NCBI GenBank assembly: GCA_002483085.1
Contig: DLHF01000063.1
Span: 15,607 to 79,606 of the forward strand
Origin: Ignavibacteria bacterium UBA7675
GTDB lineage: Bacteria; Bacteroidota; Ignavibacteria; Kapaibacteriales; UB7675
Length of the DNA stretch: 64,000 bases
Direction: 5' to 3'
The notes under the pieces are model-generated. The model did not search any database. It worked only from the letters and a program-made list of their open reading frames with translations, and was not told where the DNA came from. Of this stretch, positions 9,501-17,080 are shown in pieces (the first letter of the stretch is position 1; every line of letters starts with the position of its first letter). The translations under genes and the position numbers were made by a program.

Positions 9501-10918
9501 ACACCTGTGAGAGCTCCGGACACAAAGCCGCCGATGAGCGACAGCGCACCTTTCAGCGCCGGTTCGACTGCCTGGAACGCCCCGATTGCGGCATCGGTAA
9601 TTTGCGCCTGCCCGCGAGCGAGCTGTGCGGCAAATGTATTCTGGTTTACAGCTGCCTGTTCGGTCGCGGTGTTGGTTCCTGTTATCGCAATCCGGAGTTT
9701 GTCCTGATCGTCGACACTGCGAATGAGAATGGAAGCTGCTGCCGCGTTTTCCGTGCCGAACAACTTGGTGGTGAGCGCGGCATCACTCGAAACCTTTTGC
9801 AATTCACGCAGTCGATCCGTGAACGGCAATGCCGTATCCGAGAGCTTCTGAATATCCACGCCCGCACCGCGCAACTCCTTCTGTACATCAGCCGGAAGGA
9901 ATCGTCCTTCCCCTAATTTCCCGAGCACATTCCGGAGTGCGGTTCCGGCCTCGGCTCCTACTTTCCCGCCCGCCGCCAGCGCCTGTATAGCGGCGTTTGT
10001 TTCCTCAAAACTCACCTTTGCACCGCTGGCTGCAACACCCGCGACTTTGATCGCATCGGCCACCTGCGGCACCTCGGCTGCGCCGAATTTCGCACCCGCC
10101 GCGAGCACATTCATCTGGGATGCCATTTCAGCGGCGGCGGCGTTTGCATCGCCCAGAGGAATCTGGAATTGTAACAATCCGGTCGTGAGCGCATCCATCG
10201 ATGCAGCCGCATCGTCGCCGGTCGCAGCACTCAACACATTAACCGCCCGCGTCATTTGTTCGAGTGCGGATGGCGTCGATGCGATGTCGGGCCCGAGCTT
10301 TGAGAGGATGCCTTTGAAGGCCGTCAGATTACCCGTAGCGGAACCGCCGAACTCAATGGCGAGAGATCGGGCTTTATCGGCGAGGTTTTCCAGTGGCGCA
10401 CCGGCAACGCCGGTAATAGCGGAGAGTTCCGCAACACCTGCGCGGAACTCTGACCCTTTTTCAATTGCGTTCTGGAGGCCGTCAACAAAACCGCCGACAC
10501 CCGAGGCGAGAAGATTCCCGGCAGCGAAGGAGAGCGCCGTTTTCCCGACCTCTCCCAATTTGGAGAATGCGCCACCTGCGTTCCTTGCTTTATCACCGGC
10601 CTTGTCGGTGGCGTCCCCGGCCCGGTTGACTTCGTCGGTGAGTGGCTTTAGTGCAGCGCCGTCGCCGAGCTTCTGAAACCGACCCGACGCGTCACGCGCA
10701 CGGGCCGCCATCGTATCGGTTTCGGTCGAGACCTTGCGCACATTGTCGGTGAGTTGTGCTGCTGCTTCTGACGCGGTACCGAGCGCCGCGCCAATGGTGC
10801 GGCCACCGGCAAAATCGACATTGCCGAGGGCTTTCGTGGTCGCCTCCGTTCGTGCCCTTGTTGGCTCATCAACCAGGTAGCGGACGACAATATCTACAGT
10901 ATTTCTTGCCACGTTCAA
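6539..10918 (-). CDS. Tail tape measure protein
   Basis: At 1459 residues this is the longest phage gene. Residues 1-160 are rich in Ala and Lys with coiled-coil character. A TP901-type core follows (about 190-380, with repeated AADxLTxGLLQF and EVPQVADAIKVAGVAASGA-like helices). A strongly hydrophobic region with two or three membrane-like helices lies around 455-545, then a long charged coiled coil runs to about 1200. Tape measures set tail length and help DNA cross the membrane. The upstream pair of tail-chaperone frames agrees with this. At about 1.5 Å per residue the tail would be roughly 200 nm (inference). Confidence 0.92.
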   Translation of the reverse strand: MNVARNTVDIVVRYLVDEPTRARTEATTKALGNVDFAGGRTIGAALGTASEAAAQLTDNVRKVSTETDTMAARARDASGRFQKLGDGAALKPLTDEVNRAGDATDKAGDKARNAGGAFSKLGEVGKTALSFAAGNLLASGVGGFVDGLQNAIEKGSEFRAGVAELSAITGVAGAPLENLADKARSLAIEFGGSATGNLTAFKGILSKLGPDIASTPSALEQMTRAVNVLSAATGDDAAASMDALTTGLLQFQIPLGDANAAAAEMASQMNVLAAGAKFGAAEVPQVADAIKVAGVAASGAKVSFEETNAAIQALAAGGKVGAEAGTALRNVLGKLGEGRFLPADVQKELRGAGVDIQKLSDTALPFTDRLRELQKVSSDAALTTKLFGTENAAAASILIRSVDDQDKLRIAITGTNTATEQAAVNQNTFAAQLARGQAQITDAAIGAFQAVEPALKGALSLIGGFVSGALTGVKAFVDVLQTAAPMLIAITVAYGAYTIVTNTATIATKIATLAQGALNAIMALNPFVAVGIAVLALVAGYKLLSDAINVTAEEQLDEAKAEAELIAKKREENVATQAQIKGNQSLVDEYTKLGQKAKLTAAEQSRFNELQTRINTTYPGLIDNTKAFGDNLGSLQEQSRKSVDELGKLSAQLTELDKQTAQNRKTQLFLEVNVAAGDLSEIIDDRFGTFGILSDKGREINKEVEKFKADIFTEQDIVDVENKTQLFIKALSNFKVDASDEIALRNGIQKFSTTRVAALKGASGEEVKAAQDAADQVAEAAVPTPGKVEEQKSLLDQIAKVQGENAKIRAENLRQQITDDGQKELQALQDAQEEKLALLRSERTKVESIEKTSAAERKQLQDSFSEQILLVEAQGILKREELISKLAQRRVDTERKTAEEATRAQTEALQQQLQLAENSFAATGSLDAVRRAGALRLGILKQNNDAEIAELVANNVKVQAAQVELQRALLDGGLAAILSARRNLATAQREALTTDEGIQNALQLQGRAVVEQAEANALEVERVQIESDTDLARRTRDLTILEARITLQERLKEARGNKALELQAELDFLGAKRDAEQAYLRDTNTLVAASLAIREGMYQAYLDATNPDKTGELDNKKKALDKEEADLKSSFDRRELMYEDYLSKSAALEQRRRELGTASVNVFEAAQKGAVAGLEKMAERFGDKSAKAQEKYANLLSASVQNEKAIAAQRDEILNNSALQASAALAAYAVAGELTFKKFGLVVVDSAVQVLQAQIPVWVAGIFGTTVAQMGPFGIAVAAGLTATLYGLAAAAKAGLGRNMGEVNIQGPGTTKSDDIPRYLSLSESVVTAEGTLARGRYSSNEDALRWLNTTGRPLEEYFIPRIEKSLAEKFRRERYTASSGPAATRPDEVAHSSRVEAAIDRQTRKLQQENAELRRDVQELQAQFRHSTRVDVPPVPLRIDGDDMTGLLHIKQRESLLK

Positions 10919-10961
10919 CCACGCCCGCTGCCTGCGTGTAGGTTGAGAACTCTTCGAGAGA

Positions 10962-10984
10962 AAGCCCCGGTGTGGACGGGGCTT
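10962..10984 (-). terminator. Hairpin between tail chaperone and tape measure genes (weak terminator or attenuator)
   Basis: The stem AAGCCCCG (10962-10969) pairs with CGGGGCTT (10977-10984) across a seven-base loop. On the minus strand it is followed by CTCTCG rather than a T run, so partial termination or RNA processing is more likely than full termination. Confidence 0.5.
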
Positions 10985-10993
10985 ATATCTGCA

Positions 10994-11356
10994 TCAATAA
11001 TTGGCGGCCCGCTGCAACAGTAGTATCTGTACCACCTCGACGTAGCTGCCGTCCATGAGTCGTTCGTATTCGCCCGCCGATCCGCCCGCCGCCTGGTAGC
11101 ACTGCATCCGGACGCGCCATGCCGCCGAGGTGTACGGGCCATAACCCTCGCGCTCGCAGGGGATCAGATTCCAGGCGTTCCAGTATGGCGGCGGCTTTGA
11201 CTGCTCTTCGGGCGTCTTTGCTTTTTTGACGACAAACGCAGGCGTCTGGCACAGCCATGCAATCTCGTTGTCCTCGGCTTTTAACTCATCCTCGAAATCG
11301 TGAGATCGCTGATGCGACCTCCTCATCGGGCTGCGACATCCAGAACTCTGAATCAT
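10994..11356 (-). CDS. Tail assembly chaperone, frameshift-encoded second part (T of G-T)
   Basis: This frame overlaps the end of the 184-residue upstream gene by 71 bases and lies in the +1 (equivalently -2) frame. About 97 residues follow the point where the first frame stops. It has no good start codon of its own after that stop; the upstream ATGs lie inside the first gene with weak ribosome sites. The tail-like composition, position just before the tape measure and overlap match the G/GT chaperone pairs of long-tailed phages, made by programmed frameshifting. It is read here as the extension of the preceding gene, giving a fusion of about 280 residues. Confidence 0.7.
   Translation of the reverse strand: MIQSSGCRSPMRRSHQRSHDFEDELKAEDNEIAWLCQTPAFVVKKAKTPEEQSKPPPYWNAWNLIPCEREGYGPYTSAAWRVRMQCYQAAGGSAGEYERLMDGSYVEVVQILLLQRAANY
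11286..11300 (-). other. Probable programmed +1 (or -2) frameshift site
   Basis: On the minus strand the first chaperone ends TCA CGA TTT CGA GGA TGA. At TTT-C a Phe tRNA can re-pair with TTC after moving one base forward, helped by the CGA codon that follows. The product would continue ...SRF-EDELKAEDNE. A -2 move, reported for phage Mu at the equivalent gene pair, reaches the same frame. Confidence 0.5.
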
Positions 11357-11840
11357 ACTCGCTGTTCAGGAGCGCCTTGTGTTCGGGCGTGACACCGCGC
11401 ATGTCCAGTATCAGCTTCAGATACCCGACGTTGTATTTCGTGCCAACGCCTACCGATGCGAGGTTGCGCACAGCCTGTTCCTGCTTTATCTCTTCGTAGA
11501 TTCTATCGGCGTCGGCAATCGCCTTCTCCGCATTCTTGATTTCCTTCTGCAACTGACTTGGCGATGCCGCGCCTTCCTTCGTCAGCAGACCCGGATCGGC
11601 GAGCAGGTTCCGCGCATTATCGATGGCAGTCTGCGCATTATTGATGGCAGTCTGCGCTTGTGCGGCACGTGCCAACAGGCGCTTGGATGCCGCGTCCCAC
11701 TGCTCGGCTTCGTCGATATGTTTCTGGTTCAGTTCCATGTATTGCATGCGCAGCCTGGGAGTAAGGGGGCGGAGCTTGCATCCGAACTCTTCGGTTTCGC
11801 CGTCCGGCGTCTCATGGTACAGTCTGATAACTTCTTTCAT
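11286..11840 (-). CDS. Tail assembly chaperone (G-like)
   Basis: A 184-residue protein with an N-terminal beta region (IRLYHETPDGETEEFGCKLRPLTP) and a long central helix containing a duplicated heptad AQTAINN/AQTAIDN. It precedes the tape measure gene as the G protein of lambda does, and would bind the tape measure before tail tube assembly. It ends ...SAISRFRG and then TGA, at the probable frameshift site. The ATG at 11838-11840 gives the full-length frame. Confidence 0.75.
   Translation of the reverse strand: MKEVIRLYHETPDGETEEFGCKLRPLTPRLRMQYMELNQKHIDEAEQWDAASKRLLARAAQAQTAINNAQTAIDNARNLLADPGLLTKEGAASPSQLQKEIKNAEKAIADADRIYEEIKQEQAVRNLASVGVGTKYNVGYLKLILDMRGVTPEHKALLNSEYDSEFWMSQPDEEVASAISRFRG
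11616..11657. repeat. 21-bp tandem duplication inside the tail chaperone gene
   Basis: Units at 11616-11636 and 11637-11657 differ at one base and encode AQTAINN and AQTAIDN in frame. It looks like a recent slippage duplication that lengthens a helix by two turns. Confidence 0.8.
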
Positions 11841-11882
11841 ATCCGTGTTGTATTATGTGATTGGAAAATGAGTCTGAATAAA

Positions 11883-11909
11883 TGCGGCCAGCCGCACTCG
11901 CTGGCCGCA
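11883..11909 (-). terminator. Terminator after the tail tube gene
   Basis: A 10-bp perfect stem (TGCGGCCAGC 11883-11892 with GCTGGCCGCA 11900-11909) is followed on the minus strand by TTTATTC. It lies just past the tail-tube stop codon and before the chaperone gene, and probably lowers expression of the downstream tail genes relative to the tube. Confidence 0.7.
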
Positions 11910-11921
11910 CGAGAGCACTAC

Positions 11922-12557
11922 TTATGCGGCTTCGGTCAGGAAGAACCGGTCGTAGTAGTACTTATAGCCGAGTACCGGATCGGTAATGGTCGCGACATCG
12001 ATCAGGTCGGCAACGAACAGGTCGGCGGCGATTGTCAGTCCCGAGGCGGCCAGGCACGGCACCGATACAAACTCGAACCCCGGTGCAACCCAGTCACCGG
12101 CTTTTTGCGAGTGTCCGCCTGATGTCTTTTTGAGTGTACCGATTGCGCCGTACACCATGCGTTTTGTGCCGCCACTGATTACGCCACCGTAGGACAGACA
12201 CAGTACATGCACACCGCCTGAAGCGGAGCCGCCGATACTGCGGCCTGTCTCATCTATAAGCGTTTGCGTTGTCACCGTGGCGCTGGACGACGTGCGGGGG
12301 ACGAGAACCTTAACCGCCGCATCTGACGTGTCGTCGAGCGTTGTCTGATTGATCTTGATGTTCAGCTCGCCGGTCTCTGTGATCGAGTAATCGGTCTGCA
12401 CGACAATACCGTCGCCGGTCGTACCGCCCAGTACCAGTGCCGCGCCGGATGCGGCGGTGGCTTCGGTTGTGCCGGACGTTCCTGAATAGATGGTGGCATG
12501 GTCTGCACTTACGCGAAAAAACGCACAGCGACCACCACCGGAATTAATAGCACCCAT
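11922..12557 (-). CDS. Probable major tail tube protein
   Basis: A 211-residue protein rich in Gly, Ser, Thr and Ala with predicted beta strands (GIVVQTDYSITETGELNIKINQTTL; ATVTTQTLIDETGRSIGG), as in tail tube subunits. Position supports the call: it is immediately upstream of the chaperone pair and the tape measure, and has its own hairpin terminator, as expected for a protein needed in many copies. No sheath gene accompanies it, pointing to a non-contractile tail. The match is by character and order rather than by a diagnostic motif. Confidence 0.7.
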   Translation of the reverse strand: MGAINSGGGRCAFFRVSADHATIYSGTSGTTEATAASGAALVLGGTTGDGIVVQTDYSITETGELNIKINQTTLDDTSDAAVKVLVPRTSSSATVTTQTLIDETGRSIGGSASGGVHVLCLSYGGVISGGTKRMVYGAIGTLKKTSGGHSQKAGDWVAPGFEFVSVPCLAASGLTIAADLFVADLIDVATITDPVLGYKYYYDRFFLTEAA

Positions 12558-12626
12558 GTAGACATCCCATTGGAGAGATAGAGTAATCGCCTGCTGTGAT
12601 TTAATCGCTACGTGTGGTTGAAATTT

Positions 12627-13778
12627 TTATGTCCAGAAAAGCACCCGCCACCGTGAATCGTGATACCAGAGGAAATAGCAGTAGTGCGAGCTGGACGATC
12701 CGCTGGGCCAGTTGAATCTGTTTTCTGCAACGCTACTGGTATTCTCATGCGGCAGCACAACATGGCCGCCGTGAAATACGAGTATCCTGATCTGATCCTC
12801 TACGCCGTCAGCAATGCCCGACATCGAATTAGCCGGATCGGTCGCGTCGATAAACGTGATAATCGCATCGCCCAGAGCAACGTCGTGGTTCGCGCCGCCT
12901 GTCACCAGCGTCCCGGTGTTACTTTTGAAGTTCAGCAACTGCGCGAATACCATGCCCAGCGCATCGATGCGGAATTTCTCATCGCCGAGAATCTCAGCAT
13001 ACGCGATGTCGCCTCCGGAGCCGTATGCGTCGATCAGCCGCAAGAGTGGCTGCAGCGCCGTGAATCCGGCTTCGATCAGCGCCCGACTGATCGTGAATGT
13101 CGCGCCCGTGTTGTTCCCCGTGAGTGTGCCGCCCTGGTGGGCGAATCCGGCTCCGTGCTGCCGGGACTCCATGAACGCCCCGTAGCTTTTATCGCTTTTC
13201 AGATGTCCGCCATACCCGGTATCTGCCGACGTTCGTATCGGCATGCCGCTACTGGTCGCCACGGCATCGATACAGTAACCCGAGACAACAAACAGCTTCA
13301 TCACTATTCCGCTATTGGCCGACGCCCTTACTCCTTCTCCCGATCCGGCGTCGCCGATACTCACCAATTGCCCGAACGTGGGCGCGGCACCGATGCCGAT
13401 GTATGAGCCGTCGACCTGAATCGCGCTGGTCGCTGTGAGCGTCGTCCCGTTGAAATACAACGTTTGTTTGTTTGTGCCGCCCGGAACAGTTCCGCCGCCC
13501 GTGATCTTGATGTGTCGCCGTCCACCGCCATCCGTCCCGATTGCCGTTACCGTCACACCGCCGAAACCTTGAATCGCGAAACCTTGCGAGTTGTATAAAT
13601 CCTCGCCGACTACATTGATTTCCACAGGTGCAGAGGATGCGTACGAGAGTCCATCGCCACCGGGCTTTACGACGACAACCTTGCCGCCGTGCCCGACGTA
13701 GGAATCAACATCAGCGAGGTCGAGGAATCGCAAGAGTACAAGCTTGATATATCCGGCAGCAACTTTGAGGACATACAT
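12627..13778 (-). CDS. Tail fibre/appendage protein, probable receptor-binding
   Basis: A 383-residue protein with Gly-rich, repetitive beta-type sequence (GGVTVTAIGTDGGGRRHIKITGGGT; GGTNKQTLYFNGTTLTATSAIQVDG) and an aromatic C-terminus (HYCYFLWYHDSRWRVLFWT). The phrases VKPGGDGLSYASSAP and TLYFNGTTL are typical of phage fibre shafts. It sits in an unusual place, between the spanin-like gene and the tail tube gene. The receptor is unknown. Confidence 0.7.
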   Translation of the reverse strand: MYVLKVAAGYIKLVLLRFLDLADVDSYVGHGGKVVVVKPGGDGLSYASSAPVEINVVGEDLYNSQGFAIQGFGGVTVTAIGTDGGGRRHIKITGGGTVPGGTNKQTLYFNGTTLTATSAIQVDGSYIGIGAAPTFGQLVSIGDAGSGEGVRASANSGIVMKLFVVSGYCIDAVATSSGMPIRTSADTGYGGHLKSDKSYGAFMESRQHGAGFAHQGGTLTGNNTGATFTISRALIEAGFTALQPLLRLIDAYGSGGDIAYAEILGDEKFRIDALGMVFAQLLNFKSNTGTLVTGGANHDVALGDAIITFIDATDPANSMSGIADGVEDQIRILVFHGGHVVLPHENTSSVAENRFNWPSGSSSSHYCYFLWYHDSRWRVLFWT

Positions 13779-14336
13779 TTACTTCTCACGTGTTAATGCC
13801 TGGGCAACAAGTACACCGACAACGCCGACACCGGCACCGTAGCTAGCCCATTCCAGTTTCTTTGCGACCGGGAAAACTTCCACCGGCACCATGACTGATC
13901 GCTCGACGATTTTCACCTGTCGCGCAGAGGGCCTGTGATACAGCGCCAAACGCTCTGAGAGCGCGAGGAACGACAGAGAGATGGTGTCGCAGGCATTATC
14001 TACACACAGCAGCGTGTCGGCCCTGTATATGCGCTCTACGGTATCGCGTCGCTCCTGCGCACGTTCGCGGATCAACGCGTAGAGCGAGTCGATCTGCTTC
14101 ATTGCCTTTTCGTAGAAATAGCGATCTGTACTGTTGTGTACGACGTGTATATCGTGTACCGTATCGATGCGCTTTTCGATGCGTACGACCGGCATCGGTA
14201 TCTCGCGGATGACCTCGCGGTCAACGTATTGAATCCCGGGCGCATCCTTGCTGCGAGAGCATGACGGAATCAGCGCCGCAAACAGACCAGCGATAAGGAT
14301 TACGCCCGAGACTATATACATCAGTAGTTTACGCAT
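13779..14336 (-). CDS. Membrane protein of the lysis cassette, spanin-like
   Basis: A 185-residue protein with an N-terminal membrane segment (LLMYIVSGVILIAGLFAALIPSC), a long charged helical region (60-120, coiled-coil type), and a second hydrophobic stretch near the C-terminus (SYGAGVGVVGVLVAQAL). It follows the holin and endolysin genes and its start overlaps the endolysin stop by 8 bases. Placement and topology suggest it spans the periplasm and disrupts the outer membrane, as spanins do. The second membrane segment at the C-terminus is not the usual two-component form, so this is tentative. Confidence 0.55.
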   Translation of the reverse strand: MRKLLMYIVSGVILIAGLFAALIPSCSRSKDAPGIQYVDREVIREIPMPVVRIEKRIDTVHDIHVVHNSTDRYFYEKAMKQIDSLYALIRERAQERRDTVERIYRADTLLCVDNACDTISLSFLALSERLALYHRPSARQVKIVERSVMVPVEVFPVAKKLEWASYGAGVGVVGVLVAQALTREK

Positions 14337-15252
14337 AGCGCACAGGGGTTAGATGAGTAGATCTAAAAACATTGAATGGGCTCGACAGTTTCTTCAGGTC
14401 TCGCTTTCGCCTCCAAACGCCGTCGCCGTTGTGTTGCGACCCTTTCTCGCCGCTGCTGGTGTTCGCCTCGACGGTCTCTGTATTGGTCACGAACACCGCG
14501 ATATGGCCGCCGCCCTGCCGGTAAAAAATGAGGAGCCATCCGCACAGATCAGCGGGCGGTTTTTTGGTCGGCAGGGCGATACTTTCACTCGTGATAAATG
14601 CGCGTGCCCTGGCTGATCGAACGGGCGGATACACAGCGCCGGACAGGTGCAGCGCGTACGAGGTAATAGAGGCGCAATTGGAGGAGCCGAGCGCAACCTT
14701 GCAGAATGTGTTAGCCGAATCGCATAACCAGTTTCGGTTCGGCCTGGTCTCGACGATGCCGACCCATGACAGGAACAGCTCGACGTGAGGAGGATACATC
14801 GCAGCCGTTACCGGCTCCGTTGTCTGCATTAGCATTTCGGCAGGTTCACCCGTTACGGTGATCGGCGCTACGGCAACGGTTGCCGTCGTCTCTATTAGCA
14901 CCGATTGCGCCTGGAGCTGCGCGGCGCGATTGGCAGACATAACCACCGACGAACCGACGACAGCTCCAGGCGCTTTCGGCACCGCCAGCAATGCCGCCGA
15001 GAATATCAAGGCAAGGGCGATGTACCGCGAACCGCGTACGACTGCGGCAGCCATGTTGCCCTTCTTCACTTCTTCCTGGTCGTCTACATCGTTCCAGACT
15101 ACAGCATCGTGCAGGTAACTAGCAACCTCCAGAAAACCCCATCCGATAAACGCGAATGCGATAATCGTGTACTGGTTGATTCCGTACTCGTACATCAGCG
15201 CCATTGAGCAGATGGCCGCGAGGAATACTGCGAGGACATAGAGAAATTTCAT
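14329..15252 (-). CDS. Membrane-anchored endolysin with NlpC/P60-CHAP-like cysteine peptidase domain
   Basis: A 307-residue protein in two parts. Residues 1-95 hold three hydrophobic segments (2-22, 27-47, 76-92). Residues 155-270 look like a cysteine peptidase/amidase: Cys193 in SNCASITSYAL, His250 in GGGHIAVFV and Asn264 in VEANTSSG form a Cys-His-Asn set as in the NlpC/P60 and CHAP superfamily. It should cut peptidoglycan stem peptides or crosslinks. It overlaps the holin gene by 4 bases. Three membrane segments fused to a lysin are unusual and suggest a membrane-held, signal-arrest-like enzyme or a holin-lysin fusion. Confidence 0.75.
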   Translation of the reverse strand: MKFLYVLAVFLAAICSMALMYEYGINQYTIIAFAFIGWGFLEVASYLHDAVVWNDVDDQEEVKKGNMAAAVVRGSRYIALALIFSAALLAVPKAPGAVVGSSVVMSANRAAQLQAQSVLIETTATVAVAPITVTGEPAEMLMQTTEPVTAAMYPPHVELFLSWVGIVETRPNRNWLCDSANTFCKVALGSSNCASITSYALHLSGAVYPPVRSARARAFITSESIALPTKKPPADLCGWLLIFYRQGGGHIAVFVTNTETVEANTSSGEKGSQHNGDGVWRRKRDLKKLSSPFNVFRSTHLTPVRYA

Positions 15253-15506
15253 TGCGAATCCTTTTGTTTGTTATTGATGTTTTGACGGCTATCTCTGTGC
15301 ATTTTCCACAACGTCACCAAAGCCGTAATCGCGGCGATAAGAAAGCAGCCTCCCGACCCCCAGTCACCAATCACCTGCGACCATGCCGCCAGCTCCGGAC
15401 TCGGCGCAGGAAGCGTGGCAAGCTGCCCGGACAACAGCCCTGCTGTTGCCCAGGCAAACACCCGTGCGCACACGGAGTACAGGTTTTTTACCGAGTCGAA
15501 ATACAT
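15249..15506 (-). CDS. Holin-like small membrane protein
   Basis: An 85-residue protein with two membrane segments (about 10-32 and 50-68, GSGGCFLIAAITALVTLW) and a charged C-terminal tail (KMHRDSRQNINNKQKDSQ), the usual holin layout. It directly precedes the endolysin gene with a 4-base overlap. It would open the inner membrane to time lysis. Confidence 0.75.
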   Translation of the reverse strand: MYFDSVKNLYSVCARVFAWATAGLLSGQLATLPAPSPELAAWSQVIGDWGSGGCFLIAAITALVTLWKMHRDSRQNINNKQKDSQ

Positions 15507-15517
15507 GGATAAACTCC

Positions 15518-16054
15518 TTACTCTACAACCTGGATGAAGTAGCGCGAGACTGCATAGGGCGGCATGATGTTGACGTCCTGGCCGCCACCGGCGTTACCGA
15601 TAGAGCCGATGTGCATTTGCGCCGGAACGAAAAACTCCGGTGTCGTGTACTCCGGATCGACAGTCTCACCCGTCCCGCGATCTACCACGGATGCAGCAAA
15701 AACGTTGCCCTCCGGCGACGCGACTAACCCCGGCATGGATGAGGCGAACATCGGGTGGTTGTGCGGCGGCAGATTATCCACGCCGATTGCTGTCGTGGGA
15801 GAGCCTCCGGTGTCGCCAAGCTCAAAACCCTGGACGCCCGAAGCACAGCCGACGCTGAACATTCCACGCTTGTCGGCGATTTGAACCTGATCCACTCCCG
15901 CAGGAATGTTGAGAGCGGCGAAATAATCAGGATAGTCTACTCGCTGGATGGTCTGACCCAACTGCTCCAGGCAGAGTTTGCCGTCGATGAGCAGACTGTG
16001 ATCCGGCAGACTCGCCAGAACAGGAACCTCAATTTTGTGTACTCTTCCGATCAT
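15518..16054 (-). CDS. Tail-collar domain protein (short fibre tip)
   Basis: A 178-residue protein with features of the phage tail-collar family, also found in microcystin-dependent protein homologues: an N-terminal DHSLLIDGKLCLEQLGQTIQ region, a central LPPHNHPMF motif (metal-binding His in trimeric fibres) and the C-terminal NIMPPYAVSRYFIQ signature. It probably trimerises as a fibre tip. It is encoded between another fibre gene and the holin. Confidence 0.82.
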   Translation of the reverse strand: MIGRVHKIEVPVLASLPDHSLLIDGKLCLEQLGQTIQRVDYPDYFAALNIPAGVDQVQIADKRGMFSVGCASGVQGFELGDTGGSPTTAIGVDNLPPHNHPMFASSMPGLVASPEGNVFAASVVDRGTGETVDPEYTTPEFFVPAQMHIGSIGNAGGGQDVNIMPPYAVSRYFIQVVE

Positions 16055-16082
16055 AAAATTCCCTTGAAAAAAATTAAAAATG

Positions 16083-16661
16083 CTATGCGTATTTTCTGAT
16101 CACAACCTGCGTGTACACTTCCTCTACAGACTGTCCGGCAGGCTTGCCGAGCTCTCCGCCAGCCGAGTTCCAACCAACGATAGCTTCAAGGCGATACACT
16201 GTTGCAGATGCAATCAAGATCGTCGTTACGCCGAAGCTGTGCGCTTGCGTAGCCGCATCGCTACGGTCATTGTATCCGGCACTGCCGTAGCGTCCAACGA
16301 CCTCGCTGTTCGTCACATCGTACAGGCGCGATTTGAACGGGTGAGCTCCAACCGCAGGCATCACCCACATGATCTCGTACGTGCCCGGCTGCAATGTGAA
16401 CTCATCAGAGGATATGCTAACTATGCCGTCCGGATCGTGCCCTGTGTTCAGGGCGCGGGTGATCCATGTGTTTATCGCAGACGGGGTGCCACCAGCCGTA
16501 CCCGCACTTTTCACGTCGTAGAGGATCGCCTCTTTCACACGGGCACCTGCTATGGCTGTGCTTACCTGTGCGGCAGTCTGAAAGGTCGACGTGCCTGCGA
16601 CAATAGCCGCCTGCACTTGTGCAGCCGTCAGTCCAGGCTCCGGAACGATCTGCCTTCTCAT
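16083..16661 (-). CDS. Tail fibre protein with trimeric C-terminal receptor-binding domain
   Basis: A 192-residue protein. The N-terminal 45 residues are a short Ala/Thr-rich stalk (AAQVQAAIVAGTST, AAQVSTAIAGARV). The rest follows the pattern of the jelly-roll domain common at fibre ends: INTWITRALNT, FTLQPGTYEIMWVMPA, SRLYDVTNSEVVGRYG and EVYTQVVIRKYA. It overlaps the upstream 108-residue gene by 4 bases. A role in host binding is inferred. Confidence 0.75.
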   Translation of the reverse strand: MRRQIVPEPGLTAAQVQAAIVAGTSTFQTAAQVSTAIAGARVKEAILYDVKSAGTAGGTPSAINTWITRALNTGHDPDGIVSISSDEFTLQPGTYEIMWVMPAVGAHPFKSRLYDVTNSEVVGRYGSAGYNDRSDAATQAHSFGVTTILIASATVYRLEAIVGWNSAGGELGKPAGQSVEEVYTQVVIRKYA

Positions 16662-16984
16662 AATTTGTCCTTCGACATGATAATTGAGAGAGCCCCGCCG
16701 TTGCAGCCGTTTGCGGTGTACTCGTAGCCGAGTTCCTCAGGGCATCCCGTGAAGTCAAGACTATGCACATCGTCGTCGTTGTCTGCTGCATCCAGCACGA
16801 TTTCACCGACGATGGATTTGTGCCCGGCTGTGATCCCGTAGACCGTCACAACGCCGTCGAGCGCACCTGTTAGACCTGCGCACGGCACCTGAATAAATGC
16901 CCGCGTAGCCGGATAGAACGGGACGATCTTGATAGCCATGTCAGCCGAGGCCGAGTGCTCCGATACAGCAATTGTGTGCAGCAT
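16658..16984 (-). CDS. Small virion-associated protein of unknown function
   Basis: A 108-residue protein (MLHTIAVSEHSASADMAIKIVPFYPATRAFIQVPCAG...), the first gene after the capsid terminator and coupled by a 4-base overlap to a fibre gene. A second in-frame ATG at residue 16 (MAIKIVPFYP) is an alternative start. Predicted beta structure; no motif. It may be a fibre base or adaptor (inference from position). Confidence 0.55.
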   Translation of the reverse strand: MLHTIAVSEHSASADMAIKIVPFYPATRAFIQVPCAGLTGALDGVVTVYGITAGHKSIVGEIVLDAADNDDDVHSLDFTGCPEELGYEYTANGCNGGALSIIMSKDKL

Positions 16985-17006
16985 AATCGCGGGGTAAAAC
17001 TTGAAT

Positions 17007-17048
17007 AAAAAAAAGGCGCGTGCGTGCAGGCAGAGAAACGCACGCGCC
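17007..17048 (-). terminator. Strong terminator after the major capsid gene
   Basis: An 11-bp perfect GC-rich stem (GGCGCGTGCGT 17015-17025 with ACGCACGCGCC 17038-17048) is followed on the minus strand by eight T. It separates capsid expression from the fibre and lysis genes; read-through or a further promoter must serve those. Confidence 0.9.
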
Positions 17049-17080
17049 CCACACGGAAGCGAATTATTCGTAAGGCTTTT

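Noticed and set aside
7749..9916. Long plus-strand frames within the tape measure gene
   Set aside because: Open frames opposite a GC-biased helical gene; low-complexity Ser/Arg/Cys-rich products with no motif.
10983..11258. Alternative minus-strand frame in the tail chaperone region
   Set aside because: Arg/Gly-rich product overlapping the frameshift-encoded frame, which has a more protein-like composition and the expected position.
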